A DNA stretch of 64,000 bases, taken from positions 124,001-188,000 of the forward strand of contig NZ_JAJEWI010000010.1 in assembly GCF_020687785.1 (NCBI RefSeq), in the 5' to 3' direction. Position 1 is the first letter of the stretch, and the number at the start of each line of letters is the position of its first letter. The notes under the pieces are model-generated. The model had not been told where the DNA came from and ran no database searches. It saw nothing but the letters and a program-made list of their open reading frames with translations. Origin of the DNA: Sphingopyxis yananensis. GTDB lineage: Bacteria; Pseudomonadota; Alphaproteobacteria; Sphingomonadales; Sphingomonadaceae. Positions 1 through 8,609 of this stretch are shown piece by piece. The position numbers and the translations under genes were made by a program.

Positions 1-1573
1 GTTCCACCAGTGCAGCGGGAATGGGTTCGCCTTTGTCGTTGGATGCAAAGCCTTTCAGCGTGTCATAATCCCACGCCCATTCTTCCAGCAACTGTGATGG
101 GGCTTCGATAAAATCCCATTGCAGCCCATCCATATTTTGCAGGCTATATTGCTGTTGCCCGGCATAAAGCCAGTGAATGAGATGGCCGAATTCATGGAGG
201 AATGTCACCACATCATCATGGTCCATCGGCCCCGTTTTGGGGAAGTTGCAGAGCAAGGCCGCGATGGCTGTTTGCTTGTCTTTTATGCCATGTTGAATTG
301 GAAATGCGGCGGCATGGTTAAACTTCCCATCACGCGGATGCATATCCAGATAGAAATGCCCGATCAGCCGACCTTGGTCATAGAGCGACCAACCACTGAC
401 ATCCGCGCTCCATGGCTGGCCGTCCCATGGCCGGATATCGGCCCCGAATAAATCGGCCATCAGTTGGAAAATACCAGCCTGCGCTTTGTCATAAGTGAAA
501 TATTGGCGCACCTCGGCCGCGTCGACGCTATATTTTTGGGCCTTTAATTTGTTGTTGAAATAGCTGCCGTCCCACCGTTCCAGACGTTGAATATTGGGGT
601 CTTCGTCTTGGGCAAAAGCGGTGAGTTCCTTGTAATAGACATCCGCCGCGGGCCGCGCTGCGGCGTCAATATCCCGCAGAAATTGTTCGGCGCGCTGTGG
701 ATTTCCAATCATTTTGTCGGACGTGATCAGCGTCGCATAGTCGGGATAACCGAGTGTGGTCGCCAGTTCATATCGCTTTTCCAACAAAGATTTGAGCACG
801 GCTTCATTGGCGGGCCATGCGCGGTTGGCAAAGGCGGTCGTCAGGGTTTGGCGGATGGTGCGCGTTTTGGCGAAATCAAGCACAGGATAAATATCGGGAT
901 AATCAAAAGTCAGATGAATTTTTCCATCTTGGGCGGGTTTGCGGGTGTTTAAAAAATCGTCGGGTACGCCCACCAAATCCGCAGGGGCAAAGGCCACATC
1001 CCCTTTGTCTTCGCGAATATTGGTTGCAAATTGAAGGCCAATTTCCGCCGCTTCATTGGTCAGCGTCGCGACTTTGGCGCGTGTCGTGTCATCTTTGTCC
1101 ACGCCCGATCGCCGAAAGCCGTCTAGCACTTTCGCAAGCGTATATTGCGTTTTGCTGTCCAGCCCAGCGGCGGGGATAGCGGCGAGGCGGGCGTAGAGCG
1201 GACGCGACATAGCGATGTCGGTATTGATGGCGGTAATCGCTTGGACACAAAGTGCCGCCGCGTCGCGTACGTCTTTGTTAGGGTGCGATTCCATCGCGAG
1301 ATAAAATTGCCCAAAGGCCCCCTGACTCAAGGCATGGAGCGCGTCATATGAAGCGAAATCGCCCGCAATGCTTGACGGGCCTGTCCGTTCTTCCAATGCC
1401 GTTTTTGCAGTCTTTATATCCGCTTGAACGGCATTGCACCGCGCCGATACGGCGGGTGCGCCGCTGGAGAGCGTGACGATGGTCGTCGGCACATCCCTTG
1501 CGGCGGCGGTCCCTGCAACCGTCATGGTGGCTAGCGATATGGTTAGCAGCAGCGCAGTACGATTATCGATCAT
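1..1573 (-). CDS. M3 family metallopeptidase, exported (partial, 3' end outside window)
   Basis: Zinc oligopeptidase of the M3 family (peptidyl-dipeptidase Dcp / oligopeptidase A type), which cleaves short peptides. The frame is open from an ATG at 1573 to the window edge, giving about 524 codons of a family usually near 680-720 residues, so the C-terminus is missing. The zinc motif HEFGH falls at residues 460-464, within FLHEFGHLIHWLY. The N-terminus has a hydrophobic stretch (residues about 7-22) ending in GTAAA, consistent with a signal peptide and a periplasmic enzyme. The ATG was chosen because GGGGGGAT precedes it by about 6 bases. It may be monocistronic: the ABC-F gene upstream ends 146 bases away. 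Family assignment is firm; Dcp versus oligopeptidase A is not resolved. Confidence 0.9.
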   Translation of the reverse strand, partial: MIDNRTALLLTISLATMTVAGTAAARDVPTTIVTLSSGAPAVSARCNAVQADIKTAKTALEERTGPSSIAGDFASYDALHALSQGAFGQFYLAMESHPNKDVRDAAALCVQAITAINTDIAMSRPLYARLAAIPAAGLDSKTQYTLAKVLDGFRRSGVDKDDTTRAKVATLTNEAAEIGLQFATNIREDKGDVAFAPADLVGVPDDFLNTRKPAQDGKIHLTFDYPDIYPVLDFAKTRTIRQTLTTAFANRAWPANEAVLKSLLEKRYELATTLGYPDYATLITSDKMIGNPQRAEQFLRDIDAAARPAADVYYKELTAFAQDEDPNIQRLERWDGSYFNNKLKAQKYSVDAAEVRQYFTYDKAQAGIFQLMADLFGADIRPWDGQPWSADVSGWSLYDQGRLIGHFYLDMHPRDGKFNHAAAFPIQHGIKDKQTAIAALLCNFPKTGPMDHDDVVTFLHEFGHLIHWLYAGQQQYSLQNMDGLQWDFIEAPSQLLEEWAWDYDTLKGFASNDKGEPIPAALVE

Positions 1574-1719
1574 GGCAATCCCCCCAGATTGGCCCCCAGA
1601 TTAGACTGCAAAATTTCATATCCGCCAGCAGATGGCAAGGATTACTATCCATCTATGTTGGGCCCGCGAAATCAGCAATTATCGGCGGATTTTTCCATTA
1701 AATATCGGGGCGTTGCCGT

Positions 1720-3306
1720 TCACTGCGCCGATAACGTGAGCCTATGATGGGGCGCGAGTGTTTTGACAAAGGCGTCGTCATGGCTGACCACCAATACCGC
1801 ACCGTCATAATTTTTCAGCGCAGCCTCCAAGGCCGCAATGCCGTCCATATCCAGATGATTTGTTGGCTCGTCCAAAATCAACAGCATCGGTTGGGGATCG
1901 GCACCCAAAACACACGCAAGACCGGCACGCAGACGTTGTCCCCCGCTCAGCCTGTTGGGCGTCAGCAAGGCAGCGTCTGCCCGAAATCCGAAACGTGCCA
2001 ATGCACTATGCGCCATATGGATCGTCGCGGTCGGGTTGAGCAATAGATAGTTTTCGCACAGGTTTTTGTCCGGCATGAACAACCCCATATGCTGATCGAG
2101 CAGGGCATAAGGAACGAAGATGTCCGCCGTGCCGCGCTGGGGACAAATTTGCCCTGTGATGATTTTGATCAGGGTGGTTTTCCCGCTGCCATTTGGTCCA
2201 GCAATCAGGACATGTTCGGGGCCGGTAATGGTCAGCGATAGGTCATGGATGACGGGCTGTGCTGGGTTATATCCGCCCGTTACATGGTCAAGCCGCAGCA
2301 CAGTCTTGCCCGCTGGCAGATGGGTTGGGGGGATATCCATCCGCAGGGGTTGCAGAATCTCGACCTTGCTGCGGGCGCTGCTGAGCCGGTCTTCGGCTTC
2401 ATGCCGCTGGGCATGATAAAGGCGGGCGGTATCGCCAGCGGAACTTTCCGCCCGTTCTTTGGCAAAGTCGAGCATGATTTTGGGCTGATCGCGTTTGGCG
2501 CGCGCCTTTTTTCCGGCGCTGTCTTTGCGTGCCTTGCGTTCGCTGGCCTGTTGCGCCCGCCGGTTGACGTCATCACGCGCTTTTTCGGCCAGATTTACTT
2601 CCTGTTCCGCCGCCAATATTTCGGCGTCCTTGCGTTGCCGAAAGGCGCTGTAATTTCCGCCATAGCGGGTGGCCCCGAACATGGTGAGTTCAACGATGGA
2701 ATCCATGTCTTCCAACAGGTCGCGATCATGGCTGACGATAATCGCGCCTTTCGGCCAGCTTTTGATCAGTGACCGGACCATATCCCGACCGCGTTGATCA
2801 AGATTGATAGTTGGTTCGTCCAGCAACAGAAAATCTGGTTTGGAAAATAAACATGCGGCGATGGCCGCGCGGCTGCGTTGACCGCCTGACAGATGATGCA
2901 AGGGCGTATCGGCCTCGGCGGACAGGCCGCAGCGAATAAGCGCTTCGCTGAGGCGGGTCGGCAAGGTCCAGTCCGCATCGGCCAGTTCATCACTGGATAT
3001 GAGGCCGTTGTCGGCCCGTTCCAACAGGTCCAGCGCGGACCTTACGCCGAACAAATCGGCGATTGTTTCATCGGGGTGCGGGATTGCATCTTGCCGCAAT
3101 ATCGCGATTTTTCCGGAAATTTTGATATTTCCGGCGGTGGGACGCAAATCGCCGCATATCAGGCGGAGCAGCGTTGTTTTTCCAACGCCGTTGCGCCCGA
3201 CAATTCCAGTCCGCTCGCGGCTGAAATGGGCGTGAACATCTGTAAAAAGCGGTGTGCCGTCTGCCTTAGTGTAAGACAGGCCCGATAGGGAAATGGATGC
3301 AGGCAT
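1720..3306 (-). CDS. ABC-F family ATP-binding protein
   Basis: Soluble twin-ABC ATPase of the ABC-F class, whose members act on the ribosome rather than with membrane domains. The first cassette has Walker A GRNGVGKT (residues 37-44), signature LSGGQ (139-143) and Walker B LLLDEP (160-165). The second has Walker A GPNGSGKT (around 370), LSGGQRLRAG and LDEPTNHLD. No membrane segments are present, and a charged, Lys/Arg/Glu-rich linker joins the cassettes, as in EttA/Uup/YheS. The first cassette reads DEPTINLD where most relatives have DEPTNHLD, a mild deviation. At 528 residues the length is normal. The subfamily, and whether it protects against antibiotics, cannot be told from sequence. Confidence 0.9.
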   Translation of the reverse strand: MPASISLSGLSYTKADGTPLFTDVHAHFSRERTGIVGRNGVGKTTLLRLICGDLRPTAGNIKISGKIAILRQDAIPHPDETIADLFGVRSALDLLERADNGLISSDELADADWTLPTRLSEALIRCGLSAEADTPLHHLSGGQRSRAAIAACLFSKPDFLLLDEPTINLDQRGRDMVRSLIKSWPKGAIIVSHDRDLLEDMDSIVELTMFGATRYGGNYSAFRQRKDAEILAAEQEVNLAEKARDDVNRRAQQASERKARKDSAGKKARAKRDQPKIMLDFAKERAESSAGDTARLYHAQRHEAEDRLSSARSKVEILQPLRMDIPPTHLPAGKTVLRLDHVTGGYNPAQPVIHDLSLTITGPEHVLIAGPNGSGKTTLIKIITGQICPQRGTADIFVPYALLDQHMGLFMPDKNLCENYLLLNPTATIHMAHSALARFGFRADAALLTPNRLSGGQRLRAGLACVLGADPQPMLLILDEPTNHLDMDGIAALEAALKNYDGAVLVVSHDDAFVKTLAPHHRLTLSAQ

Positions 3307-3484
3307 AGGAAATAAACTCTCGCGGTGAAGTCATATTGATCAAAACAGCGAGGTTCAGGCCCATTTTCTTGCGTCTCCAATTCGGTAATATCTTTGATAG
3401 ATAGCGCTTTTGCGTCGTGGCGCAAGGCGGCATGAGGATCGGCGCTGTATATCGATACATTGCTGTGCAGTCTGCTGCGTTTGG

Positions 3485-3511
3485 AAAGGAGGGGCGTTTC
3501 ACCCCTCCTTT
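3485..3511. terminator. Hairpin between ABC-F and efflux genes
   Basis: Perfect 10-bp stem (AAAGGAGGGG with CCCCTCCTTT) around a 7-base loop. It lies just past the stop of the EmrB-type gene and before the ABC-F gene. The stem ends in T-rich sequence on both strands, so it probably terminates the efflux operon. Confidence 0.65.
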
Positions 3512-3516
3512 ATGTT

Positions 3517-5100
3517 TTAATGCCCTGCGGCGGGGTTGATCGGGCCGCTGGGTTTCGGTGCAAGCCACACAAAGGCCGACGCCGCAAAAAAGACCAGCGT
3601 AATCACGCCAAACATATCGATCGTTCCTTGGACCATGCTTTGGGCGTCGACAATATAACTAAGGCTGGTCACGGCTTGGTCAGGCGACATACCGCTTTCG
3701 ACCATGGTTTCGACCACCGCATTCGCACCGGTCATGCCGCTGGCCATTTCCGTGCTGCTTTCCCGCATGGCGTTGCTCCACCCAGTTTGGGCCAAAGCTG
3801 CGCCAAAAGCGCCCGCCACCACACGCATGAAATTGGACAGGCCCGCCGCGTCGCCCATTTCGCGGGGCGGCACGCTGGCCATGGCCATGGCGCTGGCTGG
3901 AATGATGAACATGACCATGCCCAAACCTGCCAACATTGTCGGCAATGCAATTTGTCCAAAGGTCATATCGGGCGTCAAAAATGTGCGCCACGCATGGGCC
4001 AAGCCCATAAAGGCCAAACCAATGGAAATGAGCAGGCGTGGGTCCAGCTTTTCGGCGGCTTTGCCCACGGGCGGCCCAAATAGGAATGATGTCATCCCCA
4101 TGAAAGCCATCGCAAGCCCCGCCCAAGTGGCGGTATATCCCATATTTTGTTGCAGCCATAAGGGAAAGATGATCAGCGAAGCAAAGAATGCGCCAAAGGA
4201 TATGCTGAGGGTCAGGGATGCGACAGTGAAACCGCGATGACGGAAAATCCGCAAATTGATGATGGGGTCATCTTCGGTCAATTCCCAGATTAAAAAGGCC
4301 AGAAACCCGATCAAGGAAATAATCGCCAAGCTTTGGATTTGGCCAGAGTTGAACCAATCCAAATTGCGTCCTTCATCGATCATAATCTGGAAAGAACCAA
4401 CCCACAGCACCAGCAACCCAAGGCCGACGACATCGACCGATGCTGCTTCCTTGGCGTCTGGCTGACCGCGCAGCAGCACCCATGCTATACCGCCGAACAT
4501 GGCCGCAATTGGGACGTTGATGAAGAAAATCCACGGCCAGCCGATGCTGTCGCTGATCACCCCGCCCAAAATCGGCCCCGCCACAGGCGCCAGCAAAGTG
4601 GTAAGGGACCATATAACGGTAGCCATGACCGCCCGTTCGGGCGGAAAAATACGCAAGAGCAGCATTTGCGACAGCGGAATAAGCGGGCCGCCGCACAGGC
4701 CCAGCAAGATACGGGCCGCCACCAGCATCTCCAGCGAATAGGCCAATCCGCATAATAGGGACAATAGACCAAAGGCCATATAGCAAGTGACGAACACCCG
4801 CCGCGCGCCAAAACGCCGCGCCAGCCATCCCGTGAGGGGGACAGTGATCGCCTCGGCCACGGCATAGGATGTGATGACCCATGTGCCTTGGCTGGACGAA
4901 ACGCCCAAGGACCCCGCAATATTGGGGATGGACACATTGGCGATGGTGGTGTCCAAAATGACCAGAAAATTGCCAAAGCCAACGGCAATCGCCGCCAGCA
5001 TCAAGCGCCATCCCGTGAGCGGCCCCACGGATGTCGGCTGCGGCGCGGTGTGTGTGGGGGGCGTGTCTGCCGTGCCGCCCGTCATGACGATGTCAGTCAT
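3517..5100 (-). CDS. EmrB/QacA-type drug efflux MFS permease (DHA2, 14 TM)
   Basis: Inner-membrane proton-driven exporter of the DHA2 drug:H+ antiporter family. The 527 residues show about 14 hydrophobic segments. DHA2 motifs follow the first segments: LDTTIANVSIPNIAG (around residue 49) and WVITSYAVAEAITVPLTGWL (around residue 73), with the motif-A-like loop GWLARRFGARRVF. It is the last gene of a three-gene operon, 12 bases after the membrane-fusion gene, which supports a tripartite pump exporting from the cytoplasm through the NodT-type channel. The substrate is unknown; hydrophobic or organic-acid toxicants are typical. Expression is probably set by the divergent TetR gene at 7862. Confidence 0.92.
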   Translation of the reverse strand: MTDIVMTGGTADTPPTHTAPQPTSVGPLTGWRLMLAAIAVGFGNFLVILDTTIANVSIPNIAGSLGVSSSQGTWVITSYAVAEAITVPLTGWLARRFGARRVFVTCYMAFGLLSLLCGLAYSLEMLVAARILLGLCGGPLIPLSQMLLLRIFPPERAVMATVIWSLTTLLAPVAGPILGGVISDSIGWPWIFFINVPIAAMFGGIAWVLLRGQPDAKEAASVDVVGLGLLVLWVGSFQIMIDEGRNLDWFNSGQIQSLAIISLIGFLAFLIWELTEDDPIINLRIFRHRGFTVASLTLSISFGAFFASLIIFPLWLQQNMGYTATWAGLAMAFMGMTSFLFGPPVGKAAEKLDPRLLISIGLAFMGLAHAWRTFLTPDMTFGQIALPTMLAGLGMVMFIIPASAMAMASVPPREMGDAAGLSNFMRVVAGAFGAALAQTGWSNAMRESSTEMASGMTGANAVVETMVESGMSPDQAVTSLSYIVDAQSMVQGTIDMFGVITLVFFAASAFVWLAPKPSGPINPAAGH

Positions 5101-5112
5101 AAATGCCGACCC

Positions 5113-6255
5113 TTATTGCGAGACGTCAATCTCGGCATGCATCGACAATCCGACGCGTAGCGGATGCTGTTGCAATTGCTTGGGGTCCAAGGCGATACGC
5201 ACGGGCACCCGCTGAACGACCTTAATCCAATTGCCGGTGGCATTTTGGGCTGGAACAACCGCGAAAGCCGCGCCTGTTCCGCCTGAAAAGCCAACAACTT
5301 TTCCGTTATAGCGCACATCCTTGCCATAGAGATCGGCGGTCAGCGTAACCGGTTGGCCAGGGCGTACTTTGGCCAATTCCACTTCTTTGAAATTGGCATC
5401 GACATAGGCATCGTTGATTGGAACCACCACCATCAGCATGGCACCCGGTTGGACCCGCTGACCGATTTGGACTTGGCGGCGCGATACGATGCCATCAACC
5501 GGTGCCCGAATGACGGACCGGTCCAAATTGACTTGCGCCTGATCGCGGGCGGCGCGCGCAGCGAGGACGTCGGGATGGTTGGCGGGCGTGCTATCGCCAA
5601 TCAGGGCGCGGTTGGCATTTTGGTTGCCGACGGCGGATTGGCGATTGGCATTGGCCAGCGCCAAAGCAGCCTCGGCGGCTTTGACATTGGCGTTGGCGGT
5701 GCTGAACGCATTTTTGGCAGACGTCAGTTCTTCGCCAGACACACCGCCTGTCGCGCTCAGGGCTTGGCGGCGTTCATAATCCACCCGCGCACGTTCCAGA
5801 TCGGCGCGCGCAGCGGCCACGCGGGCATTGGCCTGTGCGCCATCGGCATCGCGGGCCGCAATTTGGGCACCAAGGCCGCCGTCGGTCGCCAGCAAGCCGC
5901 GAACATGGCGCTGGGCATTGGCCAAGGCCGCTTCGGCTTGTGCCAAGGCCAGTTTGGCGTCGGTATCATCCAGAATGACCAATATATCGCCCTTGCGCAC
6001 CTGCTGGGCGTCTTGGACCAGCACATTGGCGACGGGGCCCGCCACCAATGGGGTGATTTGCGCGATATTGGCACCGACATAAGCATTGTCTGTGCTGACG
6101 CGCTGGGACGCAATCAGCGTATCATATGCAATATAGCCGCCGCCGATCAGCAACACGGCGGCGCCCAAGGTGCCGAATAATTTTTTGCGCTTGGCCTGTT
6201 GGTCGGCGCCAGCCAGTGGCGAGGAGGCGTGTTCCTCGGTTGATTGTTCCTGCAT
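5113..6255 (-). CDS. EmrA/HlyD-type membrane fusion protein of efflux pump
   Basis: Periplasmic adaptor linking the EmrB-type permease to the outer-membrane channel. One N-terminal membrane anchor (LFGTLGAAVLLIGGGYIAY) is followed by a biotinyl-lipoyl-like half motif (ITPLVAGPVANVLVQDAQQV), a long Ala-rich coiled-coil hairpin, and the second lipoyl half (IRAPVDGIVSRRQVQIGQRV). The start at 6255 (380 residues) is preferred over the longer 6312 start, because the longer form would overlap the end of the upstream gene (stop at 6269) and AAGGA lies upstream of 6255. It sits between the channel and permease genes in one operon. The role is confident; the substrate is not known. Confidence 0.92.
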   Translation of the reverse strand: MQEQSTEEHASSPLAGADQQAKRKKLFGTLGAAVLLIGGGYIAYDTLIASQRVSTDNAYVGANIAQITPLVAGPVANVLVQDAQQVRKGDILVILDDTDAKLALAQAEAALANAQRHVRGLLATDGGLGAQIAARDADGAQANARVAAARADLERARVDYERRQALSATGGVSGEELTSAKNAFSTANANVKAAEAALALANANRQSAVGNQNANRALIGDSTPANHPDVLAARAARDQAQVNLDRSVIRAPVDGIVSRRQVQIGQRVQPGAMLMVVVPINDAYVDANFKEVELAKVRPGQPVTLTADLYGKDVRYNGKVVGFSGGTGAAFAVVPAQNATGNWIKVVQRVPVRIALDPKQLQQHPLRVGLSMHAEIDVSQ

Positions 6256-6268
6256 GGAATGAAAATCC

Positions 6269-7762
6269 TTATGAATTTTGGTAGCCGCCGCCAAGGGCGC
6301 GGATAAGGTCAATGTCCAAGGTCAAAGCCCGTGTTTCCAATGCCGCCCGCGCGCGCCGTGTGGCAATTAACGCGTCTTCGGCGGCGAGAACGTCCAGACT
6401 ATTGGCCAGCCCGCCGCGATAGCGATCATTGGCGATGCGGTGTGCGTTTTCGGCGGCTTGATGTGCGGTGCGGGCATGGTCCAAACGGTTTTCCAACATT
6501 GCCATACTTTTGGCTATGCTGGCGACTTCGCCCAAAGCATGGGCCAAGATTTGGTCATATTGCGCGACCGCCAAATCATAATCCGCTTCTGATAAGCGGT
6601 ACTGGGCGCGCAATTTGCCGCCTTGGAAAAGGGGCAGGCTGAGCGCTGGCCCTGCGCCGCCGATCAAGCTGTTATTTTTCAGCAATTGCGACAGATTGAT
6701 GCTGGACAAGCCGATAAAGGCGGCAAGGTTGATATTGGGATAAAAACTACGCTCCGCCACATCGATATGTTTTTGAGCGGCGTCCAAACGCAAGCGAGCC
6801 GCCATGATATCGGGACGGCGGCCCAGCAGTTGAAGCGGCAGTTCGCGGGGCAGGGCAGCCGTGATACGTCCCCGCGCCGTGGGACGGGTGATGCTGGCAC
6901 CGCGGTCGGGGCCTTGGCCCATCAGCATAGCGATACGATATTGCAGCACGGCAATGGCTTCGTCAGTCGCAGCCAATTCCCCCAAGGCTTGGGCCTGCGC
7001 GGATTGGGCGCGTTCGACGGCGCCGCGATTTTCCAAGCCATTTTGCTGGCGCTGAGACATTAATTCCCATGTGCGGGTGCGGACGGTCACGGCATCTTGC
7101 GCTGCGTCACGATCGGCGAACAGGCCAGCAAGGTCGGCATAATGGGACGCAATGGCGGCGGACAAAGCCAAGGCGGCATGGTCGCGTTCCGCCGCTGCGG
7201 CGCGGGCGGTCGACAGGGCCGCAGAATAGGCTGCGCGGTTCTTGCCCCAGAAATCAATATCCCAGCCAAAGTCCAAGCTGATACGGCCATTATCGTCCCA
7301 GCCCCGCGGCGCGGGAAAGCCGAGATTATAGCTTTGCCGCTGCATTTGCGTGGATGCGGATGCGCCAAGGCTGGGTAACAGATCGCCTTTGGTGAATTGG
7401 GCGGCGGCCATGGCTTGGCGCGCGCGGGCTTCGGCGGCGCGCATATCGGGCGCGTCGGCCAATGCCTCGGTGATTAATTGGCCAAGTTGCGGGTCACCTA
7501 TATTGTCCCACCAATTGGCGGCGGGCCAGACATCTGGCGTGTCCATTTGGGCGTTGCTTGGCGGGGCGCGGTGATCGCTGGTCGTGGATGGCGTCATGTC
7601 CACCGTGGTCATGCCATAATGGGTCGCCGATTTGGGCCCAGCGCCGATGGTGGGCGCGGGAATGGACGCACAGGCGGACAAGAATGATAGGCTGCCGAGG
7701 GTCAGCAAAATGCGGGTGGATCGCCGCCGCGCGCGGTCCATCCGGACAACAGGGAAATTCAT
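6269..7762 (-). CDS. NodT-family outer-membrane efflux lipoprotein
   Basis: TolC-like outer-membrane channel of the NodT family (RND/MFS outer-membrane factor). The N-terminus has a basic region and hydrophobic stretch ending in a lipobox LSAC with the acylated Cys at about residue 31. The body has the two repeated alpha-helical halves of this family, rich in Ala and Gln coiled coil. The motif LGRRPDIMAARLRLDAAQ around the second repeat is characteristic. It is the first gene of the operon and is followed after 13 bases by the fusion protein. Transcription starts from the divergent control region 7763-7861. At 497 residues it is full length. Confidence 0.92.
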   Translation of the reverse strand: MNFPVVRMDRARRRSTRILLTLGSLSFLSACASIPAPTIGAGPKSATHYGMTTVDMTPSTTSDHRAPPSNAQMDTPDVWPAANWWDNIGDPQLGQLITEALADAPDMRAAEARARQAMAAAQFTKGDLLPSLGASASTQMQRQSYNLGFPAPRGWDDNGRISLDFGWDIDFWGKNRAAYSAALSTARAAAAERDHAALALSAAIASHYADLAGLFADRDAAQDAVTVRTRTWELMSQRQQNGLENRGAVERAQSAQAQALGELAATDEAIAVLQYRIAMLMGQGPDRGASITRPTARGRITAALPRELPLQLLGRRPDIMAARLRLDAAQKHIDVAERSFYPNINLAAFIGLSSINLSQLLKNNSLIGGAGPALSLPLFQGGKLRAQYRLSEADYDLAVAQYDQILAHALGEVASIAKSMAMLENRLDHARTAHQAAENAHRIANDRYRGGLANSLDVLAAEDALIATRRARAALETRALTLDIDLIRALGGGYQNS

Positions 7763-7861
7763 GGAAATTGGCCTTAACTGAACTGGCCAGTTCGCTAAAA
7801 TCCGCCGTTGCGCAAGTCAATGTGAAACTGTACACTCGGGTTCAGTTATAGGAAAATCTTG
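7763..7861. promoter_or_regulatory. Divergent promoter-operator of efflux operon and TetR gene
   Basis: Two face-to-face promoters can be read. Minus strand: TTGACT (7820-7815), 17 bases, TAGCGA. Plus strand: TTGCGC (7808-7813), 17 bases, TACACT (7831-7836). A perfect 14-bp palindrome, GAACTGG/CCAGTTC at 7780-7793, sits directly after the minus -10. Further AACTG half-sites lie at 7776-7780 and 7826-7830, with CAGTT at 7843-7847 at the likely plus start point. This arrangement fits one regulator, probably the adjacent TetR protein, repressing both the pump and itself. Promoter elements are seen in the sequence; the binding is inferred. Confidence 0.6.
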
Positions 7862-8473
7862 ATGCGTGTGAAAACCGAAAGTCGGCGGCAGGCCATTATG
7901 AAGGCCGCATCGGAAATCTTTCGCGAAGAAGGATTTTCTGGATCCAGCATGGCGATGATCGCGGCGCGGGTGGGCGGGTCCAAGGCGACGCTTTATAATT
8001 ATTTCGCATCGAAAGATGAGTTGTTTGCCGCCATTACCTTTGAAGCGGTGGACGCAGCGGCGCAGACGATGATCCAGTTGCTGGAAGGCGATGTGACGGA
8101 CATTCGCACGACATTGATACGCTTTGGTCACGCCTATCTGGACCTGATTTTGGCACCAGATGTCATCATGGTCACGCGAATTGGCATAGCGCACGGCCCC
8201 ATGCCATCGCTTGGGCGGTCGCTATATGAAAAAGGGCCCGGCCAAGGTTGGCGGACCATTGCGACCAATTTGAAGCGTTATCATGATCTTGGCTTGTTGA
8301 CAGTCAGCAACAGCCAAATTGCCGCTTTGCAACTGAAGGGACTGCTGGAGGCGGGCTTGTTCGAACCCGCTTTGTTCGGCGTGCGGCCAGCCATGCCGCG
8401 TGCCGTCATGGTAACCGAAGCCATTGATATGTTTTTGGCCCGATATGGCCCAATGGCAGACGAGCCTTGTTGA
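7862..8473 (+). CDS. TetR/AcrR family regulator of the efflux operon
   Basis: DNA-binding repressor with an N-terminal TetR helix-turn-helix (AASEIFREEGFSGSSMAMIA then GGSKATLYNYFASKDELF, residues about 15-60). The C-terminal ligand and dimer domain (LIRFGHAYLDLILAPDVIMV) resembles the TetR C-terminal type found with AcrR-like pumps. The ATG at 7862 is used rather than the TTG one codon earlier. It is divergent from the EmrAB/NodT operon, the classical arrangement for an autoregulated efflux repressor, and half-sites in the intergenic region support this. The ligand is unknown. Confidence in family is high; in target, moderate. Confidence 0.88.
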   Translation: MRVKTESRRQAIMKAASEIFREEGFSGSSMAMIAARVGGSKATLYNYFASKDELFAAITFEAVDAAAQTMIQLLEGDVTDIRTTLIRFGHAYLDLILAPDVIMVTRIGIAHGPMPSLGRSLYEKGPGQGWRTIATNLKRYHDLGLLTVSNSQIAALQLKGLLEAGLFEPALFGVRPAMPRAVMVTEAIDMFLARYGPMADEPC

Positions 8474-8542
8474 CCAAGCAATGCCCGCTTTAGCGGTGTT
8501 GGGGCCGCCCCTGTCCAATTATGCGTATTGATGTTCCGGCAC

Positions 8543-8564
8543 CGCGCTGCCCCCCTGCAGCGCG
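8543..8564. terminator. Short GC hairpin after TetR gene
   Basis: Perfect 8-bp stem CGCGCTGC/GCAGCGCG with a 6-base loop, between two convergent genes. It has no T-run, so it is an auxiliary hairpin to the stronger terminator-like structure at 8574-8603. Confidence 0.4.
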
Positions 8565-8573
8565 ATGCCGTCC

Positions 8574-8603
8574 AAAGGCGGTCTTGATGAAAAAACCGCC
8601 TTT
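8574..8603. terminator. Bidirectional terminator, TetR gene versus enoate reductase gene
   Basis: Stem AAAGGCGGT/ACCGCCTTT (9 bp) around a 12-base loop, in the gap between convergent genes ending at 8473 and 8610. A/T flanks on both sides allow use on both strands. Confidence 0.65.
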
Positions 8604-8609
8604 ATATGC

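Noticed and set aside
1498..1701. Plus-strand reading frames across 119-1701 as separate genes
   Set aside because: They are antisense to the M3 peptidase frame, which has the zinc motif, signal peptide and ribosome site.
3460..6180. Long plus-strand frames opposite the efflux genes (for example 3460-4083 and 5353-6180)
   Set aside because: They are shadows of the EmrB and EmrA coding frames; their predicted proteins have no domain pattern.
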